This document shows positions 16,996-25,958 of a DNA stretch of 64,000 nucleotides, one piece after another. A program made the position numbers and the translations under genes. The stretch is from contig JAVSMU010000001.1 in assembly GCA_032027045.1 (NCBI GenBank), positions 1-64,000 of the forward strand. The letters are read 5' to 3'. The notes under the pieces are model-generated. The model searched no databases. It was not told where the DNA came from and saw nothing but the letters and a program-made list of their open reading frames with translations. The DNA comes from Truepera sp. (GTDB taxonomy: Bacteria > Deinococcota > Deinococci > Deinococcales > Trueperaceae). The number at the start of each line of letters is the position of its first letter. Position 1 is the stretch's first letter.

Positions 16996-17390
16996 GGATG
17001 GCGGCTTCCTGTGGCGATATTAGCGGTTTTCAGGTGTGTGGTGGCCGGCCGAGAACCGAGCTTCACTCCGGCCGGCGAGCAGCGGTCTCGCCAACCGCGG
17101 CCCCCGATCGCGCGGTGCAACCCAACTGTACTTCGGGAAATTGGATGTCCCCCAACCGAGGGAAACCAGGTTTCCCCTGGACAGTGTCACGAATATCCGC
17201 TGGATGACTTTGGTGCATTCGGGAGCGGTTCTCGGTGCTGCGCTGGCCCGTGGAGCGGGTATTCATCACCAAGAACGAGGTAAACCTCCTCGCGATCGCA
17301 GGCGACCTAGCGTCGGGCGCCGACCCGACCGACGCTGGGCCTCATCCGAGAGGCTGGTTCCTGGGCCAAGTCCTCGCCTACAATTAGGAC
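16996..17390. other. Intergenic region between divergent genes
   Basis: No credible gene was seen. It holds a perfect inverted repeat at 17160-17176 (GGGAAACC-A-GGTTTCCC), the likely promoter of the HNH gene at 17017-17022 (minus) and the -10 of the next gene at 17379. Confidence 0.6.
17379..17384 (+). promoter_or_regulatory. Leaderless -10 element of the first Orf3-like gene
   Basis: TACAAT lies 6 bases before the ATG at 17391. Confidence 0.6.
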
Positions 17391-17957
17391 ATGTCCGAAG
17401 ATCTAACGCCCACAGGTGGCCCTGTTTTTCAGCTGAAGGTCACCCTTGAAGGGATCAGGCCGCCCATCTGGCGCACTCTGCAAGTTCGAGCCGGCATGAC
17501 GCTGGCCGAATTTCACGATCTGTTGCAGGTAGCGTTTTACTGGTGGGATTACCACCTGCATGAGTTCACTGCCGGCGGTCACGAGTACGGCGTCGAAGAT
17601 CCGGAATGGCCACGTGGCGTTCGGGATGAGAGGGCCTACACCATAGGGTCAATTCTCAAGAAAACTAAAGATACGATGATGTACGAGTACGATTTCGGTG
17701 ACGGTTGGCGGCACAAGATCGTGCTGGAGAAGATCTTCGAGCCCGATCCTACGACTAAGTACCCCAGGTGCATCAAGGGCAAACGCAGCGCTCCACCCGG
17801 AGATTGTGGCGGCATTGGAGGGTACATGAACCTGTTGGCCGTGCTCGGCGATCCGGAACACGAGGAACACGCTGAGTACCTCGAGTGGGTGGATGACTCG
17901 TTCGACCCTGAAGCGTTCAGCCTAGAGGAGATCAACGCGGCGCTTGGTGTTGTCTGA
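17391..17957 (+). CDS. Plasmid pRiA4b Orf3-like protein
   Basis: A 188-aa protein of the pRiA4b Orf3 / IS1096 TnpR-like family. Family signatures seen are IRPPIWRTLQV, the YEYDFGDGWRHKI block and the PPGDCGGIGGY loop. Its function is unknown. The family is common in mobile and accessory DNA, often as single genes. A second, divergent member is at 38536. The start is supported by the adjacent -10 element. Confidence 0.88.
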   Translation: MSEDLTPTGGPVFQLKVTLEGIRPPIWRTLQVRAGMTLAEFHDLLQVAFYWWDYHLHEFTAGGHEYGVEDPEWPRGVRDERAYTIGSILKKTKDTMMYEYDFGDGWRHKIVLEKIFEPDPTTKYPRCIKGKRSAPPGDCGGIGGYMNLLAVLGDPEHEEHAEYLEWVDDSFDPEAFSLEEINAALGVV

Positions 17958-18012
17958 CGGTTCGCGCGCCACACTTAGCCCGTGTTTCGCCGCCTTGCCC
18001 ACGGTTCGGTAG

Positions 18013-18126
18013 CTATCCTGATCGGCGCTTTCGGTTGCCCAGGTAGGCGTGCCCAAGGGCGTCTTCGAAGAACTCCAGTACTCGTTTCTGCGTCTGGATC
18101 TCTCGTTCGCCGACCTCACCGTTCAT
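18013..18126 (-). pseudogene. hsdR 5' stump (type I restriction subunit R remnant)
   Basis: A 37-codon frame beginning ATG at 18126. Its first ~30 residues read NGEVGEREIQTQ, VLEFFEDALG and YLGN. This matches the conserved start of HsdR (VGQxERxTQNRV, LGYxYLGNW). Homology stops after LGN and a TAG follows at 18013; no further HsdR sequence is visible downstream. It begins 14 bases after the Fic stop and has GGGAAGG upstream, as in type I loci where fic sits before hsdR. Confidence 0.6.
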
Positions 18127-18140
18127 GCGGGGGCCTTCCC

Positions 18141-19273
18141 CTAACTCTCATCGTAGAACAGCTCGACGTACTCGCTATAGATGAAACGGCGATTACGCTT
18201 CTGTCCGGTTATTTCGTGCAGCACGCCGTGCGCGACGAGCTGCGCGACCAGATTGTTGGCAGCGGGGTAGCTCGTCTCATTCAGGTCCTGGATTTCGGTC
18301 ACGGCCACGATCGGATGCTGGTAGAGATGTTCTAGCACACGATGTCCGTTGCCGGCCGCGCGGCCAAGAGCGTCGGCGATGAGCTGCCTGTGGCGCTCGC
18401 GCAACGACAGGATGCGGCCGGCCGTCTCGGTGGCTTGCTGGCTTACTTCGTAGACGCCCGTTAAGAAGAAGATCAGCCACTGCTCCCAGGCGCCCTGGTC
18501 CCGCACCGCCTGCAGATGATCGTAATACTCCTGGCGATGGCGCTTGAAATAATGCGAGAGATACAGTACCGGCTTTAACAGAACCTGCTTCTCACACAGC
18601 AGGAATGTGATCAGCAGCCGCCCGATCCGGCCGTTGCCGTCGAGGAAAGGATGGATGGTTTCGAACTGGGCATGGGCTAGGCCGATTCGAATTAAGAGTG
18701 GCAGCGGCGACTCGTCGTGCAGGAAATCTTCAAGTTCGCCCAGCAGACGGGGCAATTCATGCGGTGGAGGAGGCACGAAGGTCGCCTGATCGAGCGTACA
18801 GCCGCCGGGACCAATCCAGTTCTGACTTGTGCGCAGCTCGCCGGGCGACAGGTGTTGCCCGCGGACACCGGCTAGTAGCCGATCGTGGATCTCTCGTATC
18901 AGCCGCACCGATACCGGTAGGGTAGCCAGCCGCTCGAGCCCGTAGTTCATGGCATTGACGTAGTTGAACACCTCGTCAACGTCATCCGGATGAGCTGCCG
19001 AGAAGATGCGGCCTCCGCTGTTAGCACGTCCTGGAGCGAGCTTTGTGTACCCTCTATCTGGCTGGATAGCACCGCCTCCTTGCGGACGTACATAGCAACG
19101 AAGGGATCGGGATGCGGCAGGGTCAGGATTGAACCATCGAGTCGACCCAGTGCACGGTCGGCTTGGGAGAGCAGAGCTTGAAGTTCACCCTCTATTCGAA
19201 TGGGCGGATCAGGTGGCAGCGGCGCCGGCAAGAATGCCTGATATCCACCTTTGCCGGACATAGCGGCCGGCAC
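18141..19273 (-). pseudogene. Fic family protein split by a frameshift
   Basis: Two overlapping frames together make a normal ~378-aa class II Fic protein. The first (19273-18947) carries the N-terminal domain, including the inhibitory helix SSQIEGT. The second (18971-18141, GTG start) carries the catalytic core with HPFLDGNGRIGRLL and a C-terminal winged helix. Continuity is restored by one extra base near 19005: after AEA the other frame reads IFSAAHPDDVDEVFNYVNAMNYG, which is family-typical. So a 1-base deletion (or sequencing error) separates AMPylation core and inhibitor. If the core is translated alone it would be deregulated. It lies next to the hsdR stump. Confidence 0.8.
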
Positions 19274-19619
19274 GATCGGCGGGATCGGCGAGCGTCATAG
19301 GAAACGCTGCCTTGCGTACAGGCGGTTCATGGCTACATAGTAACGGCTGCCTTTACCATGGACAAGGTTTATGGCCATGTGAAAGCTGGCCTTCACCAAA
19401 GCAGTTCACCGAAGCGGAGTCGGTCATTGGCTTGCGGCGGATATCGTCGACCCGGTACTGCATGGCAGCATCTCTCGAGCTCGTTGGACCCTCCGGACAC
19501 ACGCGTACTCAAGGTATTCCGTCCTTTAAGAACGCGCTTCCTCCTTTAGGACTCGCTCTCCCGATTGTGGCTTCTACCGGCGCACCTCGCGCTGGAACGG
19601 GCGATGATGGCCGCAACGG
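19274..19619. other. Divergent intergenic region with a leaderless mini-ORF upstream of fic
   Basis: On the minus strand TACTAT (19337-19342) lies 6 bases before an ATG at 19330 that opens an 11-codon frame ending at 19295, upstream of fic. On the plus strand I saw no convincing promoter for the helicase gene and no other gene. Confidence 0.4.
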
Positions 19620-21548
19620 ATGGCGCTCGTGTACTCCCCTAACGCGCAGCAACGTGCCGCGATCGAGTGGCGTGGCGGGCACGCGTTGGTGTTGGCGGGC
19701 GCCGGCACCGGCAAGACGTTCACCATCATCGAGCGCGCCCGGAGCCTAATCGGGGACGGTGTCGACCCGGCCAGGATCGCGCTGCTGACGTTCACGCGCC
19801 GCGCGGCTCAGGAGATGCGCAGCCGCATCGGGACCCGCCACCATGGCCTCTTCGCGGGGACGTTCCACGCGTGGGCCATCCACCTGATGCACGCGCGCCG
19901 CGACCTGCCCGTGAAGCCGCACGAGTGGACCATCATCGATCGCGGTGATCAGCTGCAGGTGCTGAGGCGCATCAAGGTTCAACTCATCCCCAAGGGGCAG
20001 TTGCGGCTTTTCCCCTCCCCTGCCGAGGTGCTTGACTACGTGAGTTATGCGCGCAGCACGCTCGTGTCCGTCGAGGCGTACCTGGAGAAGTTCACTGAGC
20101 TCGGCGGCGAGCAGACCAAGTTCGTTGGGGCTGCCGTGCTGAGGTACGACGAGTACAGGAAGTCGCGCCGCTACTTGGATTTCGACGACATCCTCGAAGT
20201 TCTGGCCGACTCGTTGACGCAAGACCCTAAGCTGGCCGAGAAGGTCGCCACGCGGTACGACGAGGTTCTCATCGACGAGGGGCAGGACCTTAACCCGTTG
20301 CAGTGGAAGATCATCGACGCGCTGGTGCCGCACACGCGCGTTTTCATGGTGGGCGACGACGGGCAGAGCATCTACGGTTTCAGAGGGGCCGACTTCGAGT
20401 CGATCCACTCATTCACGAAGCGCGTGCTGGGCGGCACGGTCCTAAGGCTGGAGGAGAACTACCGCAGCGGCCAACGCATCCTCGACATGGCGAACTGGTT
20501 GCTCGAGCAGAGCCCCCTTGACTACGACAAGCACCTGGTTGGCACTCGCGGCGAGGGCGAGAAGCCTGTCATGCGGCACTTCGCGTCGGCCTTCGAGGAG
20601 GCCGACTGGGTAGCGAATACCATCCTGCAGGCGCATAACGCGGGGGACGCGTTCGGTACGAACAAGATCCTCATGCGCACCATGAGCGCGGCGCGGGAGA
20701 TCGAGGCAAGCTTGGTGGAGAAGGGCATCCCACACGTGGTGATCGGTGGCACGAGCCTGTTCGCACTATCTCACACCAAAGACCTGTTGGCGCTGGTGCG
20801 TGCCACCACCAACGTCAGGGACGAGCTCGCGTGGATGCGTTACTTGACGCTATTCAGGGGCGTGGGTGATGTGACGGCCGACCGCGTGGTGTCGAGGCTG
20901 ATGGAGTGCAGCACCATCGCCGAGGCGCGACTCGTGATCGAACAGGAACTCGACCGGCGCGCGCTAGAGGTGCTGGCGCCAATCCGCGCAGTGGCGCAAC
21001 ACCCCACCGAACCCGGTCGGGCGTTAGCCGCGGCGTTGGCGACGATGGAGCCCACGTTCGAGCAGCAGTACAAGGAGGAGTGGCCGAAGCGCCGGCCCGA
21101 CATGAAGCTGATGGTAAGCCTCGCTGAGCGTCGCAGCGACCTGAACGATTTCATCGAGACGTACACGCTCGACCCGATTCACGGCACGCAGGCGAGCACG
21201 TCAGGTGGCGACGTCGTGACCCTGATAACCGTACATAGCGCCAAAGGGTTGGAGGGAAAGCGTGTGTTCATCCCGCAGGCGCAGTTCGGGATGTACCCGT
21301 TCGTGCGTAGCCTTGGGAGCGAGGCGGAAGTAGAGGAGGAGCGCCGCATTCTGTATGTCGCCATCACACGCGCGCAGGACGAGTTGTTGTTGAGCAACTC
21401 CCGGGGCGGTTATGTGGGGTTCCAAACGAGCGGCGCGGCGCCCGCGTTCTTAGAGGAGGTGCCCGACGCGTTGATGGATCATGTTGGTGAGGCGACGTTG
21501 TCGACGAGAAGGCCCGCGCCGCTAGTTGATCTGGACGAGTGGGGTTGA
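19620..21548 (+). CDS. UvrD/PcrA-like superfamily 1 helicase
   Basis: A 642-aa 3'-5' DNA helicase of the UvrD/Rep type. Walker A is GAGTGKT at residues 27-33. Motif II reads LIDEGQDLNPLQ, with Gly in place of the usual Tyr/Phe. Motif III is GDDGQSIYGFRGA, motif IV LEENYRSGQ, and motifs V-VI are VHSAKGLEGKRVFI and ILYVAITRAQ. It is slightly shorter than PcrA (about 720 aa), lacking the long C-terminal tail. The likely role is DNA repair or displacement. Its 3' end contains a hairpin. Confidence 0.92.
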   Translation: MALVYSPNAQQRAAIEWRGGHALVLAGAGTGKTFTIIERARSLIGDGVDPARIALLTFTRRAAQEMRSRIGTRHHGLFAGTFHAWAIHLMHARRDLPVKPHEWTIIDRGDQLQVLRRIKVQLIPKGQLRLFPSPAEVLDYVSYARSTLVSVEAYLEKFTELGGEQTKFVGAAVLRYDEYRKSRRYLDFDDILEVLADSLTQDPKLAEKVATRYDEVLIDEGQDLNPLQWKIIDALVPHTRVFMVGDDGQSIYGFRGADFESIHSFTKRVLGGTVLRLEENYRSGQRILDMANWLLEQSPLDYDKHLVGTRGEGEKPVMRHFASAFEEADWVANTILQAHNAGDAFGTNKILMRTMSAAREIEASLVEKGIPHVVIGGTSLFALSHTKDLLALVRATTNVRDELAWMRYLTLFRGVGDVTADRVVSRLMECSTIAEARLVIEQELDRRALEVLAPIRAVAQHPTEPGRALAAALATMEPTFEQQYKEEWPKRRPDMKLMVSLAERRSDLNDFIETYTLDPIHGTQASTSGGDVVTLITVHSAKGLEGKRVFIPQAQFGMYPFVRSLGSEAEVEEERRILYVAITRAQDELLLSNSRGGYVGFQTSGAAPAFLEEVPDALMDHVGEATLSTRRPAPLVDLDEWG

Positions 21549-21565
21549 CGGGCTGGCCCTCAACC
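21543..21565 (+). terminator. Hairpin at the helicase stop codon
   Basis: The arms GGTTGA and TCAACC enclose a GGG/CCC inner pairing. The stem begins at the stop codon. There is no T-run. Confidence 0.4.
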
Positions 21566-21582
21566 GCTCTGCGCAACCCATC

Positions 21583-21588
21583 TATACT
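21583..21588 (+). promoter_or_regulatory. Leaderless -10 element of the inositol monophosphatase gene
   Basis: TATACT lies 8 bases before the ATG at 21597. Confidence 0.55.
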
Positions 21589-21596
21589 GCCCGAAT

Positions 21597-22385
21597 ATGA
21601 ACCCTTACCTAACCGTAGCGATCAAAGCGGCCCAGGCAGCGGCCGCCATCCACCGGTTCCACGCGGCGGACAGCGACAAGCAGGTCGACACCAAGGCGAA
21701 CTACGCCGACATCGTCACCAAGGTCGACAAGCTGAGCGAGGAGCGCGTTAGAGAGGTCATATCCGCCGCGTACCCGAGCCACAGCGTCCTCGGCGAGGAG
21801 GAGGGAGAGCACGAGGGCGCCGACGCCAGTCACCGCTGGATAGTGGATCCGCTCGACGGCACCACGAACTACGCCAGCGGCTTCCCTTTCTACAGCGTCT
21901 CTATCGCGCTCGAGGTCGAGGGTCGGTTGGAAGTGGGTGTGATCCTGGACAGCGTACGGGGTCAGCTCTACTCCGCCGTACGCGGCAAGGGTGCGCAGAT
22001 GAACGGTGCGCCCATCCAGGTAAGTAGCACTTCCAGCGTCGATAGGTCGGTTTTGTCGACGGGCTTCAACGCCATCGAGAAGGATATCGATGTCAACCTT
22101 CCTGCCTTCGGCCGTGGAGTGCGGCAGGCCAGGGCCGTCAGGCGGGCGGGCTCCGCGGCGCTGGACCTGTGCATGGTGGCCTCCGGCCAGACCGACGGCT
22201 TCTGGGAGCTGAAGCTCCATTCGTGGGACGTTGCGGCGGGGATCCTCATACTTAGCGAAGCCGGTGGCCGGGTGACCGACCAGCATGGTGAAGAGTACGA
22301 GTTGGGCAGCGCCGTCATGGTGTCGAGCAACGGCCTCATTCACGACGAGCTGCTCACCATGCTGGCGCTGCCGGACAGCTGGTAG
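21597..22385 (+). CDS. suhB: Inositol monophosphatase family protein
   Basis: A 262-aa Mg-dependent, Li-sensitive sugar phosphatase family member. Metal-site motifs are GEEEGEHEG, WIVDPLDGTTNYASG and the late LHSWDVAAGILI. It probably hydrolyses inositol-1-phosphate or a related sugar phosphate; SuhB, CysQ and fructose-bisphosphatase paralogues share the motifs, so the symbol is only a family label. It has a full-length domain and a single-gene unit with its own -10. Confidence 0.88.
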   Translation: MNPYLTVAIKAAQAAAAIHRFHAADSDKQVDTKANYADIVTKVDKLSEERVREVISAAYPSHSVLGEEEGEHEGADASHRWIVDPLDGTTNYASGFPFYSVSIALEVEGRLEVGVILDSVRGQLYSAVRGKGAQMNGAPIQVSSTSSVDRSVLSTGFNAIEKDIDVNLPAFGRGVRQARAVRRAGSAALDLCMVASGQTDGFWELKLHSWDVAAGILILSEAGGRVTDQHGEEYELGSAVMVSSNGLIHDELLTMLALPDSW

Positions 22386-22535
22386 CGGCGCGGCCCTCGC
22401 CAACTCGAAGGTAGTCCATACCGCGGGGTCGGCCCTCGTGCCTTCTTGCGTTACTCCAACAGTGTTCCTCTCGACGACGCTCACGTTGCGGCGCACTGTG
22501 GCCGCTAGTCAGGTCTGCCGCCCGCAACAGTCAGG

Positions 22536-22541
22536 TAGCAT
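22536..22541 (+). promoter_or_regulatory. -10 element close to the phosphoribosyltransferase start
   Basis: TAGCAT lies 9 bases before the ATG at 22551. There is no Shine-Dalgarno site. Confidence 0.45.
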
Positions 22542-22550
22542 GCCGACCGG

Positions 22551-23282
22551 ATGACAACGAAGGGGCACTTCACAGAACCGACCACTGATTACTGGCAGCG
22601 CTTCGTGCACGAAGAGGAACTGCCAGAGGGGGTGCGCAGCGGTGACGGTCCGTGGCGTTACGGTTACCCGGCGAGGCTCCCCGATGGGCGTTTCCTGGTT
22701 CTGCCCATCCGGCAAGTCGCGGCCGACCAGGCGCTGGCCGTCGCGTCGCTTATCAGCAACCACGCTTCCCTCGAGGTAGTCGAGGCGCTGGGCGAGATGC
22801 TCGCCCGCTTCCTGGCGCCTTACTCGCCGGAGGTGGTCGTTGGCATGCCAACGCTCGGGCTGGCTTTTGCTCCTGTGGTCGCCAAGGAGCTGCGTCTCGA
22901 GCGGATAGTGCCGCTTGGTTACTCGCGTAAGTATTGGTATGAGGAGGCGCTGTCGGCGACGGTGCGGTCGATTACGGCTCCGGATGATGCCAAGCGCGTT
23001 TACCTCGACCCGAACCTGGCACCGCTCCTGCGTGGCCGTCGTGTCGTGTTGGTCGATGACGTCGTGAGCAGCGGCACGACGCTCGACTTACCTTGGCGCT
23101 TGGTCGAGTCGGTGGGTGCCGAAGTGTTGGCTTGCGGTGTAGTCATGCGGCAGGGTGATCGTTGGGCCCGTACCTTGGGACCCGATCGGGCGGCGAAGGT
23201 CGTTGGGGTGTTCGACACCCCGCTGCTCACGGCCGTGCCGGACGGCTGGGTGAGGCGGGGCCTCAGCGGCGAAGTGACGTGA
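22551..23282 (+). CDS. Phosphoribosyltransferase-type protein
   Basis: A 243-aa type I PRTase fold. The PRPP-binding loop is RRVVLVDDVVSSGTTLDL (about residues 163-180). An upstream segment, PEVVVGMPTLGLAFAPVVAKEL, is the usual PPi-loop region. The N-terminal 75 residues form an extra cap (YWQRF, then GDGPWRYGYPARLPDGRFLVLPIR). The substrate base cannot be named; it resembles adenine-PRTase-like proteins of unknown specificity. Confidence 0.82.
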   Translation: MTTKGHFTEPTTDYWQRFVHEEELPEGVRSGDGPWRYGYPARLPDGRFLVLPIRQVAADQALAVASLISNHASLEVVEALGEMLARFLAPYSPEVVVGMPTLGLAFAPVVAKELRLERIVPLGYSRKYWYEEALSATVRSITAPDDAKRVYLDPNLAPLLRGRRVVLVDDVVSSGTTLDLPWRLVESVGAEVLACGVVMRQGDRWARTLGPDRAAKVVGVFDTPLLTAVPDGWVRRGLSGEVT

Positions 23283-23336
23283 CCAGCTACGTGCGGCGAG
23301 CGCACCGTCGTGAGCGACTGATTCCCCACGCCGACA

Positions 23337-23424
23337 CGGACTTCGCCCCGCGCCGGCACGGACTTCGCCCCGCGCCGGCACGGACCTCGCCCCACGCCGG
23401 CACGGACCTCGCCCCACGCCGGCC
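23337..23424. repeat. 22-bp tandem repeat, 4 copies
   Basis: Units start at 23337, 23359, 23381 and 23403. The unit begins CGGACYTCGCCCC and ends CGCCGGCA or close to it. A partial unit precedes the array. The second pair differs from the first by the same two substitutions, showing stepwise duplication. The array lies between two same-strand genes. Confidence 0.85.
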
Positions 23425-23497
23425 GTGACCCGATGAAGGTCGAACGAAGCGGGTTGAAGATGACCCCGGCGGCGCTGCCGTCTCTCACGAGCAACGG

Positions 23498-23503
23498 TAG
23501 ACT
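23498..23503 (+). promoter_or_regulatory. Leaderless -10 element of the amidase gene
   Basis: TAGACT lies 8 bases before the ATG at 23512. Confidence 0.5.
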
Positions 23504-23511
23504 CGGTGATC

Positions 23512-25092
23512 ATGCAGCGTTCTTCGTTGGGACCCGAGGCGGAAGGCGACGCCACCCGCGAGCTCGGCCGCGTAGTGTTCGAGCGATCGCTCGCCGAGCT
23601 CGGTAGAGAGCTGGGCGCCGGTAACCTCACCTCGGAAGCGGTCGTGAGTGCCTACCTCGAGCGAATCCGAGCGCTGGACCAAGGCGGCCCGCGCCTGGGC
23701 TCCGTCATCGAGACGAATCCCGATGCCCTGGGCGTCGCCCGCGAGTTGGATGCCGAGCGGCGTGCCAAGGGAGCGCGGGGGCCGCTCCACGGCGTACCCA
23801 TCCTGCTCAAGGACAACATCGACACCGCCGATGCTACCCGCACCGCCGCCGGTTCCTTGGCACTCGCCGAGTCGTTCGCCCAGCAAGACAGCGGCGTGGC
23901 CGCGCGGTTGCGAGCGGCAGGCGCGGTACTGCTTGGCAAGGCCAACATGTCGGAGTGGGCCAACTTCCGGTCCACGCGTTCCGTCTCCGGCTGGAGCGGC
24001 CGTGGCGGTCAGTGCCACAACCCTTACGCGCTGGACCGCAGCCCGAGCGGCTCGTCCAGCGGCTCCGGCGCGGCGGTGGCCGCCAGCCTTTGTTCTGGGG
24101 CCGTTGGTACCGAGACCGACGGTTCCATCGTGGCGCCCGCCTCGGCGAACGGGGTCGTCGGCTTCAAGCCGACGGTCGGACTGGTCTCACGCGCCGGCAT
24201 CATCCCCATCGCTCACAGCCAGGACACGGCCGGCCCAATGGCGCGTACGGTGGAAGACGCTGTGCTGTTGCTAGCGGCCATGCAGGGGTCCGACCCGCGC
24301 GATCCGGCCACTGCCGACGTTCCGGCTAGCGGTCTGATCGATCCGGTCGAGGTGTTGCGGCTCGACGGGCTAGAGGGCGTGCGGCTGGGCATACTGCGGG
24401 GGTTCGTGATCGCTCACCCCGAGGTGGAGCGGCAGTTCGAGGCCCTGCTCGGCGTGCTGCGGGCCGCCGGCGCGCACTTGGTCGACGACTTAGCCATGCC
24501 ACACCTCGGCGAGTGGCGTGATGCCGAGACCGAAGTACTGCTCTACGAGTTCAAGCACGGCCTCGACGCCTACCTGGGTGGCCTGCCTGAAAGTGGGCAG
24601 CCCAGGACGCTCGAGGAACTAATAGAGTTCAACCTTGCCAGCTCCGGTCGCTCCATGCCCCTATTCGGCCAGGAACTCCTCATTATGGCGCAGGCGAAGG
24701 GGCCGCTCACGGAGTCCACTTACCTCGAGGCCCTTACCACCGGCCGCCGCATGTGCCGCGAGGATGGCATCGACGGGCTACTCGCTAAGCACGGCCTCGA
24801 CGCGCTTATCAGCCCGACGATGGGCCCAGCCAGCCTCATAGACCAGGTACTCGGAGATCCGAAGCGGCCCGGCGGCTCGGCTGCCGGCCCTGCCGCGGTG
24901 GCAGGCTACCCTCACGCGACCGTGCCGGCGGGTACGGTTCACGGCCTGCCGTGGGGCCTCTCCATCTTCAGTACTGCGTGGCGCGATGCCCAGGTGCTGC
25001 GTTACGCCTACGCCTTCGAGCAGGCGACGATGGCGCGGCGCGTCCCGCGGCTGTTGGCCACGGTGGAACTGCAACCTGGGGCGGCGGTGTGA
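23512..25092 (+). CDS. Amidase signature family hydrolase
   Basis: A 526-aa amidase of the Ser-cisSer-Lys class. The catalytic Lys is in GVPILLKDNIDT. The Gly/Ser signature SPSGSSSGSGAAVAASL supplies the cis-Ser, and GTETDGSIVAPAS carries the nucleophile Ser. The length fits free-standing amidases rather than GatA (about 480 aa), and no gatB or gatC lies nearby. The substrate is unknown. ATG at 23512 is preferred over a GTG at 23506 because of its -10 spacing. Confidence 0.9.
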   Translation: MQRSSLGPEAEGDATRELGRVVFERSLAELGRELGAGNLTSEAVVSAYLERIRALDQGGPRLGSVIETNPDALGVARELDAERRAKGARGPLHGVPILLKDNIDTADATRTAAGSLALAESFAQQDSGVAARLRAAGAVLLGKANMSEWANFRSTRSVSGWSGRGGQCHNPYALDRSPSGSSSGSGAAVAASLCSGAVGTETDGSIVAPASANGVVGFKPTVGLVSRAGIIPIAHSQDTAGPMARTVEDAVLLLAAMQGSDPRDPATADVPASGLIDPVEVLRLDGLEGVRLGILRGFVIAHPEVERQFEALLGVLRAAGAHLVDDLAMPHLGEWRDAETEVLLYEFKHGLDAYLGGLPESGQPRTLEELIEFNLASSGRSMPLFGQELLIMAQAKGPLTESTYLEALTTGRRMCREDGIDGLLAKHGLDALISPTMGPASLIDQVLGDPKRPGGSAAGPAAVAGYPHATVPAGTVHGLPWGLSIFSTAWRDAQVLRYAYAFEQATMARRVPRLLATVELQPGAAV

Positions 25093-25259
25093 GCCGCTGC
25101 GGCCGGGGGGCCGCCTCCGGCCACGAAAGCGCTCGACGGTGAGGAGTTCGGGCGGCCGTCGACCACCTGGGGAACTGGCCAGCATGGCACGCTGTGACCA
25201 AGATGCGCGCTGGTTCCCTTGCGAGAGGGGAGCTGGTATCAAGACTGGAGGGTCTCCCA

Positions 25260-25706
25260 GTGCACGATAAGTTCAAGTTGGACCGTTTCCTCGCCGCCCA
25301 GGCCGACACGTACGGTTCGGTGGTCTCCGAACTAGCCGCCGGGCATAAGCGCACTCACTGGATGTGGTTCATCTTCCCGCAGGCCGCCGGGCTGGGCCAC
25401 AGCCCTACTTCGGAGTTCTACGCCATCCGGTCCAGTGCCGAAGCCCGCGCCTTCCTTGACCACCCAGTACTCGGTGAGCGTTTGGTTGAGTGTGCCAACC
25501 TGCTGCTCGCAACGACTGGGCTAGCCGCGTTAGAGATCTTCGGCTCACCAGACGACTTGAAGTTGCGGTCGAGCATGACGCTCTTCGCGTCCGTTGCAGG
25601 TCCAGGGAACGTGTTCGACAAGGTGCTGGAAAAGTTCTATCAAGGCCTGCATGACGCAGCCACGATGGCGATCCTTGCGAGCTGGTCGGGTGAAACCACC
25701 GCGTGA
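25260..25706 (+). CDS. DUF1810 family protein
   Basis: A 148-aa cytoplasmic protein of DUF1810 (sometimes labelled calpastatin). The signature KRTHWMWFIFPQAAGLG, followed by SEFYAIRSSAEARAFLDHPVLGERL, is diagnostic. Function unknown. The start is GTG at 25260 with GGAGGG seven bases upstream, which gives the normal family length; the frame upstream to 25194 is not conserved-looking. Confidence 0.88.
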   Translation: MHDKFKLDRFLAAQADTYGSVVSELAAGHKRTHWMWFIFPQAAGLGHSPTSEFYAIRSSAEARAFLDHPVLGERLVECANLLLATTGLAALEIFGSPDDLKLRSSMTLFASVAGPGNVFDKVLEKFYQGLHDAATMAILASWSGETTA

Positions 25707-25945
25707 ACGCCAAACGGATGGACTCTCCTGTCGGACGTGGTGCCGTCCCGGCCGGTGGTGCCGGCCTTGCTGTGGGCCAGGGGCCTCAGGCTGAAGGCTA
25801 AACGAGCGTAGCGGCGTAGTCACCGAAGCTGTCCGCGTTTGCGACCAAGCCTTGGGACGGAGCACTTATGAATCTCCCACTCTCAAGTCCCGTGATCACT
25901 GGCCCTGGTGATCGCCGGACTCGGAGAGGCCCCGCCTCCCTGCGT

Positions 25946-25951
25946 CATACT
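25946..25951 (+). promoter_or_regulatory. Leaderless -10-like element of the aminotransferase gene
   Basis: CATACT lies 7 bases before the ATG at 25959. The first base is not the consensus T. Confidence 0.4.
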
Positions 25952-25958
25952 GACCCTC

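Noticed and set aside
23324-23424. CRISPR-like array
   Set aside because: Units are directly abutting with no unique spacers; this is a tandem repeat.
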